The notes: generated by a model from the sequence alone, not told the origin. 64,000 bases of DNA from Channallabes apus (GCA_030522415.1 CM060115.1:16493691-16557690), one strand, 5' to 3'. Numbered from the stretch's first letter, positions 33,262-44,328 are shown. Program-made: numbers and translations.

Positions 33262-33570
33262 TTTTAATCAATGAGCTCCGGGAATGCGGAAGTGCCGTGA
33301 GGAGCGCTTGCTGTTTCTGTGAATGGGCATGTGCGTAACCCAATTCACGTGCACAAAAAAAATATATTCACAAAAAAACACATTCACGTGCATAAATAAA
33401 TACATATTCATAATATACAATCCACAAATTACAACTGTGCAAAATTTTTTGAAAGTTTAAAATTTACAAGTGCATCATGGGCTGTGCATGTGAAAATCGA
33501 CTTATGTGTGTGAATATCGCTGGGTTTGTGTATGTGTGTTTTTGAGACTTTGCTGGCACGTTGGAGCGTC
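33262..33570. other. No gene recognised; possible decayed LTR continuation
   Basis: Only the first 40 bases resemble the second Gypsy LTR. The remainder is A-rich with repeated CACGTGCA motifs. Confidence 0.35.
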
Positions 33571-33574
33571 ATTC

Positions 33575-33750
33575 GTGCTCTTTAGCCAATCAGATGCGAC
33601 CTTACTAGTCAGCCAATCACAGCCCTCCAGGAGCGCTCGAGTAGCTCAGCTCTGTGCACCTTTTGCGCAGTCGGAGTTAATTACAACAGAAATCAAGTTT
33701 TACCGACTCAAACCAGCGAGGCGAACCAAGACCAGCATGCACGTGTAAGT
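33575..33750 (+). promoter_or_regulatory. Candidate promoter and first exon with splice donor
   Basis: Two CCAAT boxes (AGCCAATCAG near 33580, CAGCCAATCACAG near 33611) precede a GC-richer segment. This ends in ACGT followed by a consensus donor GTAAGT at 33745. An ATG at 33738 would give only M-H-V before the donor. No matching second exon was identified. It could serve a host gene further right or be a promoter remnant. Confidence 0.35.
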
Positions 33751-34299
33751 TATTACTTTATTTCATAATGTTTCATTAATTAACTTCGCCAAACAACAAC
33801 AACAACAACAACAGTTCACCCTCATTACGTATTTGTCACAGTTTTTCATTTTTAAATGAAACAATGCAAACACTCAGCATAGTACAAACAGCACGTGACT
33901 GACTATTGTCTTTATAGTTTGAGTGGTGAATTGATCATTTATTATGACTTTCTAAACTGGTGTTTGAACTTACAGTTACAGCAATAAATACATATAGCAT
34001 GTTGTACTTTATTTAGCAACTGTGTTGAAACAATGATTTGAAGAAGATATGCAGCATGATTCAAAACATTTGTTTTAAATGGTATAACTTACTGACTGTA
34101 CATTGAAATACATTTTCTTTTCAATAATTTCGGAATCTCTCCAGCAGTACATTGTGCAACGACTTCATGATCGTTTGGTTCATGTATTGGAGAGACAGCA
34201 ATGAACATTGATTACCTTCACTTCATTTGCAGACAGGCGCTGGTGGTTATTAGTGCCTTGGATGAAATTATACATATTCCAGATGATGTCATGACAGCC
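33751..34299. other. No gene recognised
   Basis: AT-rich sequence with an (AAC)n run at 33795-33813. Confidence 0.4.
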
Positions 34300-34514
34300 C
34301 TGTCAAGTCTAAGCAACATCATGCTTTTGAGATAGGGATTTTGGGTTTTCATGAGCTGTATGCCACAATCATCAATATTAAAACAATAAAAGGCTTGAAC
34401 TACTTCAGTTGTGTGTAATGAATCTAAAATATATGAAAGTCTAATGTTTATCAGGACATTACAGAAAATAATGAACTTTATCACAATATGCAAATTTTTT
34501 GAGAAGGACCTGTA
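34300..34514 (-). mobile_element. End of a Tc1/mariner-like element
   Basis: The segment GCATATTGTGATAAAGTTCA to TACAGGTCC (read on the minus strand from 34514) followed by CATGAAAACCCAAAATCCCT is a terminal region I recognise from a widespread fish Tc1-type family. The rest of the element is absent. Recognition is from memory of the family, not from a second copy in this window. Confidence 0.5.
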
Positions 34515-34982
34515 TATGTGTATGCAAGTCTTTCATGTGTGTGTGCATGAGTGAAGTTTGATTTAAGCCCTATACAGCGCCTCATAAAGTGTAAAAAAAA
34601 ACAATATATATATATATATATATACTGTATATATAAACTGCATATATGGAATGAAACCTGAGATAATTTCATATACGCACTGAATGACACATAGATAGTA
34701 TGCGCGATCCCTTGCGCCATCTCCTGAGAGAAATGAGAATCGCAGGTTGGAAAAGATAGGAAACGTCACACCGCCGCGCAGCTGTCAGCAATTTCACGTA
34801 AATAAGAGCAAAATAGCTTTATACTGGCTTTTACTGGTGCAATATTGAAAATTTAAGCATGCTGGGTGATTAAGCTCACAGATCTAGGAAAAGTCATGAA
34901 AAGAGGGTCCTGGATTTTGATCGATTTTGAAAAGTATTTTTTACCCCCCTTGTGGTCAAATGACCCCTGCTCGGCGCTTCTA

Positions 34983-35125
34983 GTGTTAAACGAATTCATA
35001 ATCACAGAACTAAAATTACAGTACAAATGTAGAATTCAAATTAAATTAAATCTTATTATGATCGAATTTAAGCAAAGTAAACGTTAACACAGTGAGCCTG
35101 TAGATTTTATCATATGTAATTAGAA
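34983..35125 (+). repeat. Copy of the subterminal region of the 54.3-kb TA element
   Basis: Bases CGAATTCATAATCACAGxAC through ATTTTATCAxxTGTAATTAG match 54520-54655 closely, showing that the 6.1-kb element belongs to a dispersed family. Confidence 0.75.
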
Positions 35126-35870
35126 AATCTATCTTTTTTACCTTTAATTTTGTAGTATATTTATTAACTAAACTAAACTAAATGACCATAAAAATTCAAG
35201 CATTGTCAGGACGTGCTACTGCGTCAGCAGATGTCAATGTGTTTTTTCGATTAATATAAGAATTACATGCAGGAGGCTGTTATGATCATCATAATGTTCT
35301 TTAATAAATAATTAAAACGTTTTAACAAATTACATTTTTAATGTTGAGGTTGTGCGCGCGCGGTCCACTACAAAAATATGTTAATATTTCATGTCTGCCA
35401 AATGCCTAAATGTAAGTATATCACACCAATTCAGTTGGGCATGTGAGGGTTGCCCACTAGAGGGCACTGTTTGTGTAGTACTTTTTGTTGGTATACTCAG
35501 TTTCCCAGAAGGCACCTCGGTCAGGTGATGCAAGTGCTCACCTGAATGAGGTAGCTCATTAGTCATGTTATAAATACAGTAGCTGGTTGTTCTGTGAAAC
35601 TGGGTCGAGCATTAATGTGAGTTCTGTTAAGTGGGCCTTTGTTGTCTGATTACGTTCTGTTTTAGATTGTTTAATTATAGTTGGCCATTTGGTTTCTGGA
35701 GCTTTAAGTTAAGTTTATATTTGTCTTAAATTAGTATGTCTCTTTGTCTCTGTGTCTCCTAGCAGGATTAGCCTCTAGGAGGATTAGCATTCTGTTGTTA
35801 CTCTAATGTGTGAGAAACCTCCTTTGCAGGTGTAGTTCTTGTAGTTCTATAAATACTAACCAGTGCACTA
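35126..35870. other. No gene recognised
   Basis: AT-rich sequence. The stretch 35560-35870 has a leader-like look but no coding or terminal motif. Confidence 0.4.
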
Positions 35871-35877
35871 CTAACCT

Positions 35878-36200
35878 GCTTAGATCTTAGTCTGTCTAGT
35901 CTTCGAGCCTGTATAGTCTCCTCGTCTGTCTAGATCTTAGTCTGTTTAGCTACTAATCTGTTTAGCCACTAACCTATATAGTTCTTAGTCTGTTTCATAC
36001 CTAGTCTTCTGTGTACCTAGTCTGTTCGCCCCTTGGGTCTCTGGCTACTAGCCTGTTTAGGAATTAGTCTGTTTAGCTACTAGCTATCTTAGCAGCTAAT
36101 GTGCATAACAGCTAGTAGGCCTAGCCAAGCCTGGCTTGTGTGTGTTTAGCCCCTTGCATGTATAGTCCCTTGTGTTTAGTCCGCTAGTCTGTTTAGTGTG
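35878..36200. repeat. Degenerate minisatellite of ~15-bp units
   Basis: The motif TAGTCTGTTTAGCTACTA and variants (TAGTCTGTCTAG, CTAGTCTTCG, TAGCCACTAACC) recur about fifteen to twenty times with irregular spacing. Confidence 0.7.
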
Positions 36201-36475
36201 TCTTGTCTCGTCCAGTTTATAAAGATGTGGCCGTTAAGAAAGTGCATGTTTTCCCGCGAGATCTCGCAATTTAGCGCGTGGCTTCCCGCGACTTCCTGTA
36301 AGCAACATTCGGGAATTTAAATAAATGTGCTTCACTGAATATCCGCCAGATGGACGAAACGAAGAATTGTTTATAATTACTTAGCTTAAAACAATATTGT
36401 TTCCAATGCTGAAGCAAACATGAATTTTATTTTGTTTTACAACAGATCTTTCATGATGAATGTGTGTATATGTCC

Positions 36476-37404
36476 ATCCATCCATCCATTTTCTTCCGCT
36501 TATCCGAGGTCGGGTCGCGGGGGCAGCAGCTTCAGCAGGGATGCCCAGACTTCCCTCTCCCCGGCCACTTCTTCCAGCTCTTCCGGGGGATCCCAAGGCG
36601 TTCCCAGGCCAGCCGAGAGACATAGTCCCTCCAGCGTGTCCTGGGTCTTCCCCGGGGTCTCTTTCCGGTGGGGCGTGTCCAGAACACCTCACAAGGGAGG
36701 CGTCCAGGGGGCATCCTAAATAGATGCCCAAGCCACCTCATCTGGCTCCTCTCGATGCGGAGGAGCAGCGGCTCTACTCTGAGCCCCTCCCGGATGACTG
36801 AGCTTCTCACCCTATCTCTAAGGGAGAGCCCAGACACCCTGCGGAGGAAACCCATTTCGGCTGCTTGTATTCGCGATCTTGTTCTTTCGGTCACTACCCA
36901 CAGCTCATGACCATAGGTGAGGGTAGGAACGTAGATCGACCGGTAAATTGAGAGCTTTGCCTTTTGGCTCAGCTCCTTCTTCACCACGACGGACCGACAC
37001 AGAGCCCGCATCACTGCAGACGCTGACCCGATCCGCCTGTCGATCTCCCGCTCCATTTTACCCTCACTCGTGAACAAGACCCCGAGATACTTAAACTCCT
37101 CCACTTGGGGCAGGATCTCACTCCCAACCCTGAGAGGGCACTCCACCCTTTTCCGGCTGAGGACCATGGCCTCAGATTTGGAGGTGCTGATTCTCATCCC
37201 AGCCGCTTCGCACTCGGCTGCGAACCTATCCAGTGAGAGCTGAAGGTCACAGGGTGATGAGGCCAACAGAACAACGTCATCTGCAAATAGCAGTGACCCA
37301 ATCCTGAGCCCACCAAACTGTACCCCCTCAACGCCCTGGCTGCGCCTAGAAATCCTGTCCATAAAAATTATGAACAGGATCGGTGACAAAGGGCAGCCCT
37401 TTCG
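36476..37404 (-). pseudogene. LINE fragment, RT C-terminal half
   Basis: The open part 36532-37389 starts just before the RT palm and contains GSLLFADDVVLLASS (FADD), STSKSEAMVLSRKR, FKYLGVLFTSEGKMEREID and RWRDYVSRLAWERLG. The 3' tail is ATGGATGGATGG (36476-36488). The element is 5'-truncated at about 37404, where it abuts the SET-domain exon. The frame in the retained part is open. The clade (RTE-like or other) is not settled. Confidence 0.85.
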
Positions 37405-37552
37405 GAGTCCATATAAACCCCAATGCCAAGATGACGTACTTCACCCTGCAGGCAAGCCACGCTTGTGTTTGTTTGCAACACGAGACATAAGTCCAGGAGA
37501 AGAGGTCACCTATAATTATGGCAACTCCGACTGGCCATGGAGCTCGAAAGTG
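37405..37552 (+). pseudogene. SET-domain exon, truncated and frameshifted
   Basis: SET domains transfer methyl groups to lysines. Bases 37405-37448 read INPNAKMTYFTLQ. One base later, in another frame, comes GKPRLCLFATRDISPGEE followed by VTYNYGNSDWPWSSKV. These are the C-terminal SET motifs (PNxxM, then GEExTYxYG), close to the fish KMT5A-like proteins. A missing G at 37451-37452 explains the frame change. Alternatively CAG at 37449-37451 is a splice acceptor. The exon ends at a donor (GTG followed by GTAAAA at 37553), on a codon boundary. Its 5' side is cut by the LINE. It is probably a broken gene copy, although an assembly error at the lost base is possible. Confidence 0.65.
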
Positions 37553-37770
37553 GTAAAAACCTTTTATGAAACTGATTGTCCTTAGAGGGGTTATGGTCTA
37601 ACCATGCACACTTTAATTTAAGTGAACAATGTATACTGTCATTGTAGCTTTTGTTTTAACATGCTTTTTATCACATTAATGTATGTTAGACATTAATTTA
37701 TTAAAATACATAGCACATGGAATATTATTAACTGGATATGTTGCTAATTGTCTGTTTTTAAAATCATAAG

Positions 37771-37890
37771 GAATCTGAAGAAAGGTCGACGGAGGAGCAG
37801 CATGGTGTGTTGTCTACATCAGAGCCTTCTACAAGTCGGTGGCAAAAAAGGTCTGAAGCTACATCAGCTGGTCCTCTCAGAAGCTTTAAG
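37771..37890 (+). CDS. Candidate exon following the SET exon
   Basis: A fully open 120-nt block (40 codons) encodes ESEERSTEEQHG...SAGPLRSFK. It lies between an acceptor (CATAAG) and a donor (AAG followed by GTAAAA). Its phase is 0 at both ends, matching the phase-0 donor of the SET exon 218 bases upstream. The sequence is acidic then serine-rich, a typical linker after a domain. No domain is recognised. The next exon is not found, since a minus-strand LINE starts at 37944. Confidence 0.5.
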
Positions 37891-37943
37891 GTAAAATGGA
37901 AAAATACTGTTGCACGACCATAGGTACATGGCAAAACTTCTTT

Positions 37944-38640
37944 TTCTTTCGGCTGTTCCCTTTCAGGGGTCGCCACAGCGAATCATCTGCCTCCATCTAA
38001 CCCTATCCTCTGCATCCTCTTCTCTCACACCAACTAACTTCATGTCCTCTCTCACTGCATCCATAAATCTCCTCTTTGGTCTTCCTGGCAGTTCCAACGT
38101 CAGCATCCTTCTACTGATATATTCACAATCTCTCCTCTGAACATGTCCAAACCACCTCAATCTGGCCTCTCTGACTTTATCTCCAAAACATCTAACATGG
38201 GTTGTCCTTCTGATGAACTCATTCTTCATCCTATCCATCCTTGTCACTCCCAAAGAGAACCTCAACATCTTCAGCTCTGCTACCTCTAGCTCTGCCTCCT
38301 GTCTTTTCTTCAGTGCCACTGTCTCTAAGCCGTAGAGCATTGCTGGTCTCACCACTGTCCTGTACACCTTTCCTTTCATTCTTGCTGATACTCTTTCATC
38401 GCACAACACACATGACACTTTTCTCCACCCATTCCAACCTGCCTGTACCCACCTCTTCACTTCTTTTGAACACTCTCCGTTGCTCTGGACCGTTGACCCT
38501 AAGTACTTAAAATCCTGCACCTTCTTTACCTCTGCTCCCTGTATCCTCACCATTCCTCTTGGGTTACTCTCATTCACACACATGTATTCCATCTTGCTGT
38601 GGCTAACCTTCATTCCTCTGCTTTCCAGAGCTGTAAAGTT
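37944..38640 (-). pseudogene. RTE-like LINE 3' end
   Basis: The open frame 37963-38613 carries the C-terminal RT-protein region: FKYLGSTVQSNGECSKEVKR, YRTVVRPAMLYGLE, RWFGHVQRR and PGRPKRRFMDAVREDMKLVG. It ends with the 3' terminus CGCTGTGGCGACCCCTGAAA (minus strand, near 37980-37961) and an A-rich tail. The FADD motif is upstream of the truncation and absent. The same family is the LINE that hosts the ERV at 46968-61501. Confidence 0.85.
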
Positions 38641-38652
38641 TTTCTAAAGTTT

Positions 38653-38978
38653 TGTAATAGAAGAGGCGAGTTGCTCGGTCTGTCCGCTGTGCTTCGATAA
38701 GCTTTTCTGGCGCCAGGAGAGAGACTCAGTCAAACACACACACACGTTGTCTGTCAGAAACGTCTCTGTTTATTAACAGCAAAAGATGGGGTATATATAT
38801 GTTTGACCAAACGCCTGGGCTATAGACATATGTTACTACAAAGAGCATGAACCATTGTAAATGTCCTGGTGAGATCTTGAAGAATCAAAGGAGAGGAAGA
38901 TAGAGGTGTCCGTGCAGAGACAGATCACAAGATGTTGGCTCGAGTTAGGGGGAGAGGGGGAAGGAGACAGAGGGAGAT

Positions 38979-39031
<53 letters not shown>

Positions 39032-39200
39032 CAAAGAGAGTATGGGAAGGTGAGCGTGGGAGTGTTCACACCTTTAAGAACAGATGCAAGAGGAGACAGG
39101 AAGATAGCAGCAGGAAAGATTTAACACGTTAATATCAAATCTATGAGGAAGAGAACAAGAGAGTAGAATCAACTCCTTTATATATAAAATAATTCTAACA
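38653..39200 (-). repeat. 3' LTR of an ERV remnant
   Basis: This 548-bp LTR has ends TGTTAGAATT...CTATTACA on the minus strand. A TATATATAAAG box lies near 39185, and AATAAA lies near 38770, close to the 3' end as expected for R. A (GA)n run (38982-39024) lies inside. A purine-rich AAGGGGGCAAC tract directly precedes it (39201-39211). Confidence 0.75.
38982..39024. repeat. (GA)n microsatellite
   Basis: An uninterrupted run of GA dinucleotides. Confidence 0.95.
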
Positions 39201-39567
39201 GTTGCCCCCTTAAATTCTAAAAGAATTTGTGAATGTCAATTAGTTAACATAGCAAGAGATATTAACGTGAAGAAGCAGAGATTCATAATTAGCAGAGATG
39301 ATAAGTAGGGTGATAAAGGAAGAAGATAGTCAGGATTAAATCACTTCTAGAATCACAATTAGAAATGAAATTCACAGTACATACGTAATCAGGCGTTGGC
39401 ACAAAAATAAAATGTGGAAAAAGCAAACTAATACAAAGTTGAACCTATATGTGTATGTGAAAAAGGTGAGAAGCGGCCAGAGCCCCCTTTTGAGGTGTCT
39501 TCTGGACATATGTTGCTCCACTAGCCCCTCGGTGTGGGCTAGGAGATCTTGTGAGTGGTCGATTATG

Positions 39568-40515
39568 TCAAGCAGTCAGAGTCATCTGTGGTGCCTTCTT
39601 CACACGGCTGGCGTGAATCCACTGTGGCTGTGAGTCTGTGAGAAGAGCTGTGCGTGTCACTGCAATTACTGTTGTAGGTGTACTGTAGGCAGCATCCCCC
39701 ACCTTCCTGGGATTTAAACTTTTCACCAGCACTGTATCACCTGGGATGAAAGAGTGAGTAGGCTTGTCTGTAGGCAGAGGGAGAGAAGCAGAGACATTAC
39801 CGTGAACGCTGTTCAGTTTTTCAATGAGCGCTTGCGTATAATCGCTGACAATCACGTCCAGATCACCTGTAAGGGAAACACCAGGGTTACCTTTTACCCA
39901 GGGGGTGGGGAATGGTCGTCCCATTATAATCTCAAATGGTGAAAGTTTGGTTGTAGAATTGGGTGTCATTCTAATTTCACAAAGCACAGATGGTAACAGG
40001 TCAAACCAATTCTTACCTGTATCCATCATGGCTTTTGTCAACCTATCTTTGATTGTTCTGTTCATCCTCTCTACCACACCAGAACTTTGTGAATGGTAGG
40101 AGATGTGAAATTTCCAATCAATGCTTAAAAATTTACACAATTTTTGAGTCACTTTGGAGACGAATGGCATGCCATGATCACTGTCAATAAATGTTGGAAT
40201 ACTGTATCTAGGAATGATTTCTTTAGCCAGAATTTTAACTACTATCGTTGCATTTTCTTTTGAGCATGGAAATGCTTCTACCCATTTAGAAAATCTGTCC
40301 ATGATTACAAGTATGTATTTCAGATTTCTTACAGATGAAGAGCGGTAAGAGCACGAGTAAGAGCGGTAAGTTCAGCAGCTTGAGCTGAAAGAAAAGGCAA
40401 CGAATAAGCTTCTAATACAATGTTGGGCAGCTGACAGATAGAATAGCCGCAATGTGTCACATTATCATTAGGCCTTGAACAAGAGCCATCAACATAAATG
40501 TGTGCCATGCTCTAA
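39568..40515 (-). pseudogene. pol: ERV pol remnant: RNase H piece joined to integrase
   Basis: An endogenous retroviral fragment. Bases 40330-40515 encode the RNase H piece (VDGSCSRPN, LSAQAAELTALTRAL) in broken frame. From 40302 the integrase core is open: MDRFSKWVEAFPCSKE, then FIDSDHGMPF with the second catalytic D and SSGVVERMNRTIK with the E. The first catalytic D and the zinc domain are deleted. The frame ends at 39568, and no env lies between it and the LTR. It resembles the pol of the 47-61 kb ERV but is clearly diverged. Confidence 0.85.
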
Positions 40516-40518
40516 AGG

Positions 40519-40632
40519 TGTCATCCACACTCAGCCGCGACCGGCACTAGGACCCGGAAGTAAGACGGTCGCGAACCTGAAAGCATAAAAGGAAACAAGA
40601 TGGCGCGGCACATCGCTCTGTCATTTGAGTTA
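40519..40632 (+). repeat. Sushi Gypsy LTR fragment: U3, TATA box and start
   Basis: These 114 bases match the first part of the Gypsy LTR at 6281-6170 read on its coding strand, with few differences. TGTCATCCAC starts the LTR, CATAAAAGG lies at 40584-40592, and the predicted transcript start GCTCTGTCATT at 40615-40625 is preserved. The rest of the element is absent. It points toward the host exon at 40862. Confidence 0.85.
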
Positions 40633-40910
40633 CAGATGTCGCCATTAAAAACGTGCGTTTCGAGAAAAGGGATCCCGTGACTTGCCGCGGCTTTGCGTGC
40701 GGGAAGCTGTGAACATGCCCTTCATTACCTGTAGGGGGCAGTCGTGTTTCAGTCTGAAGTATTGTGTGTCTACTGAAGCCGAAAATGTGTGCAAATTAAA
40801 CTGCGCATGCGTGTTTGGAGACGCTGTGCCCGTGCTGTGTATCAGTCGGTTGTGGATCATCATGGAGGTACAACACGGCGTGGCTGCAGCTGGAGTTTGT
40901 CGTGTTCGAG
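40633..40910 (+). CDS. Candidate first exon of a small host gene
   Basis: This GC-richer segment lies directly downstream of the LTR promoter fragment. ATG at 40862 opens MEVQHGVAAAGVCRVR, ending at a consensus donor (CGAG followed by GTAAGT, 40911) in phase 1. The phase does not fit exon 41663-41719 directly, because joining them gives an early TGA. A missing intermediate exon or a different gene is therefore required. Confidence 0.4.
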
Positions 40911-41662
40911 GTAAGTTTAGCTTTCTTTTTTGGATGTGATTCTCGCTTTCATGACTCCCAATTAATGTTCATCTTAATCTCAGGACGTACAATTAGCAAT
41001 ATTTCAGTTTTTAATAGTGTGGAGATTCACAAAACACCGTTTTCTTGTAAAAACCTGAACCTACGGAGCCCCCATGGGTCCTGTGGTAAATAAATAAATA
41101 AATAAAATACTAATGAACCGAGCGCGGATTAATAAACCGAGATGTGTATTTCTTACCCCCCACACCTCGTGAAAACGGCGTGTTCAGACAAAGGCTCGCC
41201 AGTTAGATGCCATTTCTGAACAAACTGAGTCGTGTGTGTTAAAGCATTAAATGGTAAAAGAGCACTAGCAATAAACATTTTTTTTCTGAAGCCGAACTTT
41301 ATTAATGAGTTATGAGTAAAGAACCTGTACATATGTTCATACAGTATTGACAGCAGCTCTAATTTGTCTAAATCGCATTGCAGACAATAAAAATAAGTCG
41401 AGTCATCCTGTGACCCTGCATGCTTAATCTTTGCACACATGATTCTTGCTTCTCACTTTTTCCTTAATCCCTCACTGTTCTATCTTGTATTTTCTAACGG
41501 TGTCAGAAACTTTGTGTTAGTAGCACTGCTTGACATGCTTGATGCCTTCCTCTTTTGTAATTTGCTTTGGATAAAGGCAAACTTACAAAAGATGAAGAAA
41601 TGCCTAAATGTAGTTGTACGAATAAAAGATTATGTAATGATACAATGTAAATATTTTCACAG

Positions 41663-41719
41663 AAACAAAGTGTAAAGATGAGACATGAATCTGAAGAGGA
41701 TCTCTTTGATGATTGCCTG
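41663..41719 (+). CDS. Candidate internal exon of the small host gene
   Basis: A 57-nt open block lies between TTTTCACAG and a GTAAAG donor. In phase 0 it reads KQSVKMRHESEEDLFDDCL. It joins in phase to the next exon (42151). The acidic DLFDDCL segment followed by the exon-3 sequence forms a continuous, natural-looking protein. Confidence 0.55.
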
Positions 41720-42150
41720 GTAAAGCATTGTTTTCTTATTAATTATACAATTTATTAATACCTTGAATATAGTGTTTGTTGTATTGGACAGAAGCATATA
41801 AATGCAAATGCATATATAAATGAGTAATTATTGAACGAATTTTCATGTTTGGACTAACCCTTTAAATACAAACTCAGCATTCATCATAGGATTTCCTGAC
41901 ACTGTAAAGGTGCAGAGTAATCTATGGAGTGTAGCCATCTCATGCCATGTTTTACAATGTTTTAGTGATGCAAGATTATTGCTAAAGCAATTTAACCCAA
42001 GTTTAACAATCTGAAGTATATGAAGTGATGGTCATTTTTTATTATCAATTATTTTTATTTTTTCCTCTGTGAAATGAAGTCAGCACAGGTTGAAGCAATT
42101 CAGATTTTTTTTTTGTTTGTTTCTCAAAATTTCTTGTACATTTTATGCAG

Positions 42151-42390
42151 GGGGACAGACGAAGTGATGCCAGTATGCACCTTCTTAAAATCCTTGTCGT
42201 CTGTGCTCTTGAAGGGGAAGAACCGGTTGGTGTATCCATAATCCTTGAAGGAGAGGAAATTTTGCAAGAATGTGGCAATAGCTCCGAGCACTGCGCTACA
42301 CATTTGAGCTATTTTCAGAAAGTTCTTCTAGAACTTGATGGGATTAAGCTATCACCAAAAGTGCAAGCTTTAAAGATGAAGTTATCTTAA
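42151..42390 (+). CDS. Terminal exon of the small host gene
   Basis: It starts after a pyrimidine-rich acceptor (TTTTATGCAG) and is open for 79 codons to TAA at 42388-42390. It encodes GDRRSDASMHLLKILVVCAL, then EGEEILQECGNSSEH and a final FQKVLLELDGIKLSPKVQAL. The end resembles the C-terminus of a lineage-expanded, uncharacterised fish protein family, often carrying a SAM domain, as I recall it. The part before it looks shorter than in that family. No catalytic motif is visible. Possible poly(A) signals are ATTAAA at 42720 and AATAAA near 42780. Confidence 0.6.
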   Translation, partial: GDRRSDASMHLLKILVVCALEGEEPVGVSIILEGEEILQECGNSSEHCATHLSYFQKVLLELDGIKLSPKVQALKMKLS

Positions 42391-43119
42391 AACATTTGAT
42401 TTGGCTTGACTACAAGTCTTTACATGTTGTGTTTACATGTTCAGCTTAATGTTTTAATGCGTTATGGTTTCAATGGCATACTTTTAAGTGCACTAGTCCA
42501 GAGTGCTGATTTGAATGTTACAACTTCACTGCTTCCGAGGCCTATTAAGTTTTAACGTTTATTCTACAGTTTGTTTAATGTATTTTCTGCTGTATTTTAT
42601 TTCTAAATGAATGCTGTATTTTATTTATTATTTTACACAATTTTGTTTAAAACAAGTATTTCAGGCCCTGGTGCCGTGCAGTTTTTTCTATGGATGCAAA
42701 ATTTAGCTGAATGCACTTTTATTAAAAAGACAACTTGGATCTAGACTGTGAACGTCACAAATATTTGGTAATGTTGGTGAATAAACTGTTTAATTATATT
42801 TTAGTTGTGTGATTTATGAAAGATATAGATGAAATAATTACTTAAGTTTCTTTCCAAATCATAAATTAGCAATGTTTACATTATTATAGGGAGTAATATA
42901 AATTGATAAAACCAAGTTAAGGGAAAATCTCACAAAACAAAATGATAGTAATTTCATAAAATTAAGGTTCCTGCTGATACAATAATGAATTAACTTTACT
43001 TGATTATTTTAAATAAATCTAATTTGTGCATTAAATATAATTATGTAACTTTTACTTGATTTCTTTTATTGTTAATTTAATTAAGTAAATTTTACCTGAC
43101 AATTACGGGTGAGTTTTAC
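42391..43119 (+). other. Probable 3' UTR, then AT-rich spacer
   Basis: The first 400 bases are AT-rich without frames and end near AATAAA at about 42780, consistent with the 3' UTR of the exon above. The rest is AT-rich with no feature. Confidence 0.45.
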
Positions 43120-43122
43120 TTA

Positions 43123-43989
43123 GGCTGAATCACAATTCTATTTTCTTCCCCTTGTCCCTTGAAACGAAGTGGAAAGGGGAAGGGTATAAATATTTCCCCT
43201 AAGAAATGGGACAGCACTGTTATACGTCATCATACGTTGTCGCTGGTTCCTAATGTTACGTCAGAGGACATGCGCCGATGTTTATCACACATTCCAATAA
43301 GAGAGGTTACTCACTCCCAAAGGTTTTTTGCGCCGTATTTCGATTTTTAAAAAAAGTTGCTCATTTTCACCACAAACACGGATGCGTCTTCGGGTTTCCT
43401 CAGCCGTCCATATACAGAATATAAATTACAAAACTGTGGTCACGTTGCAATAAGTAAGAATAGTGTAAGCACCGTTCATTTACATGTACACACATGGCCG
43501 TAAGCAAAACAAACAATGCGTTATCAAATGCTCGGCAAACTGCCGTGCTACTGAACTTTCATATTTGTTTGTAGCATGCAGTAAAGTGTATGTGACATAA
43601 AAATATATATTTGTAATATTGTGCAATATGTGCTATCCGCTAGCAAACTTTAGCGATTTTTTTTGCAAACGTTTCTTTACAGAACATCACCATAAACACA
43701 AACACAAGACTAAAGGTAATATACATATAATGAAAACTTGTCATAAAAAATCTTTATTAATGGCAAAAATGACAACATTTATGGGTCTGCTTGCTCGAGT
43801 GAGCAGCCATGTTGAAAACTTCGCTTAGCCCTTCGTTTGAAGTGAGGTCCTGAAAAATCTTCGTTTGGAGGGCTATCTGGCCCTTCTCCCCTCCCCCTAC
43901 ACCTCCAACCAAAAGAGAAATGAGACACCACTACCCCTGCACGTGAACGCGCCAAATGGAAGGGTAGGGGGAAGGGTTGGGATTCAGCC
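43123..43989. mobile_element. PIF/Harbinger-like MITE
   Basis: This 867-bp element has terminal inverted repeats GGCTGAATCxCAAxxCT and inner matching motifs (CTTCCCCTT and AAGGGGGAAGG-like). It is flanked by the 3-bp duplication TTA (43120-43122 and 43990-43992). There is no transposase. The TTA duplication points to PIF/Harbinger. Confidence 0.75.
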
Positions 43990-44135
43990 TTAATATTGGA
44001 GCAATAAAATTTACTTAAAATCTGTGTCCAAATTGTTATGACGATTTTATCAAGTAAATCTTACAAGTTCTTTTTTTTTCAGTGCATGGGTGAACACGAT
44101 GATTTAAGAATTTAATTTTATATATATATTTATTT

Positions 44136-44137
<2 letters not shown>

Positions 44138-44192
<55 letters not shown>
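44138..44192. repeat. (TG)n microsatellite
   Basis: About 27 uninterrupted TG units. Confidence 0.95.
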
Positions 44193-44193
<1 letters not shown>

Positions 44194-44328
44194 AGACCGG
44201 TGCAACTCAAACGTCCTATTCCATTGTCATTCATACTGCCGTAGTTTTTAGAGCCCTAAAAAAGCATTCGCTAGTAAGTAAGTAAATAAAAGACAAATGA
44301 ATAAATAGTTTGAAATTATATATATATA

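Noticed and set aside
33506..33748. 80-codon frame over the candidate promoter
   Set aside because: No domain, begins in TG-rich sequence and crosses the splice donor.
38932..39132. Arg-Glu-rich frame
   Set aside because: Translation of a (GA)n run within an LTR.
40633..41719. Direct splice of exon 40862-40910 to exon 41663-41719
   Set aside because: Phase 1 to phase 0 mismatch gives an early stop; an intermediate exon would be needed.
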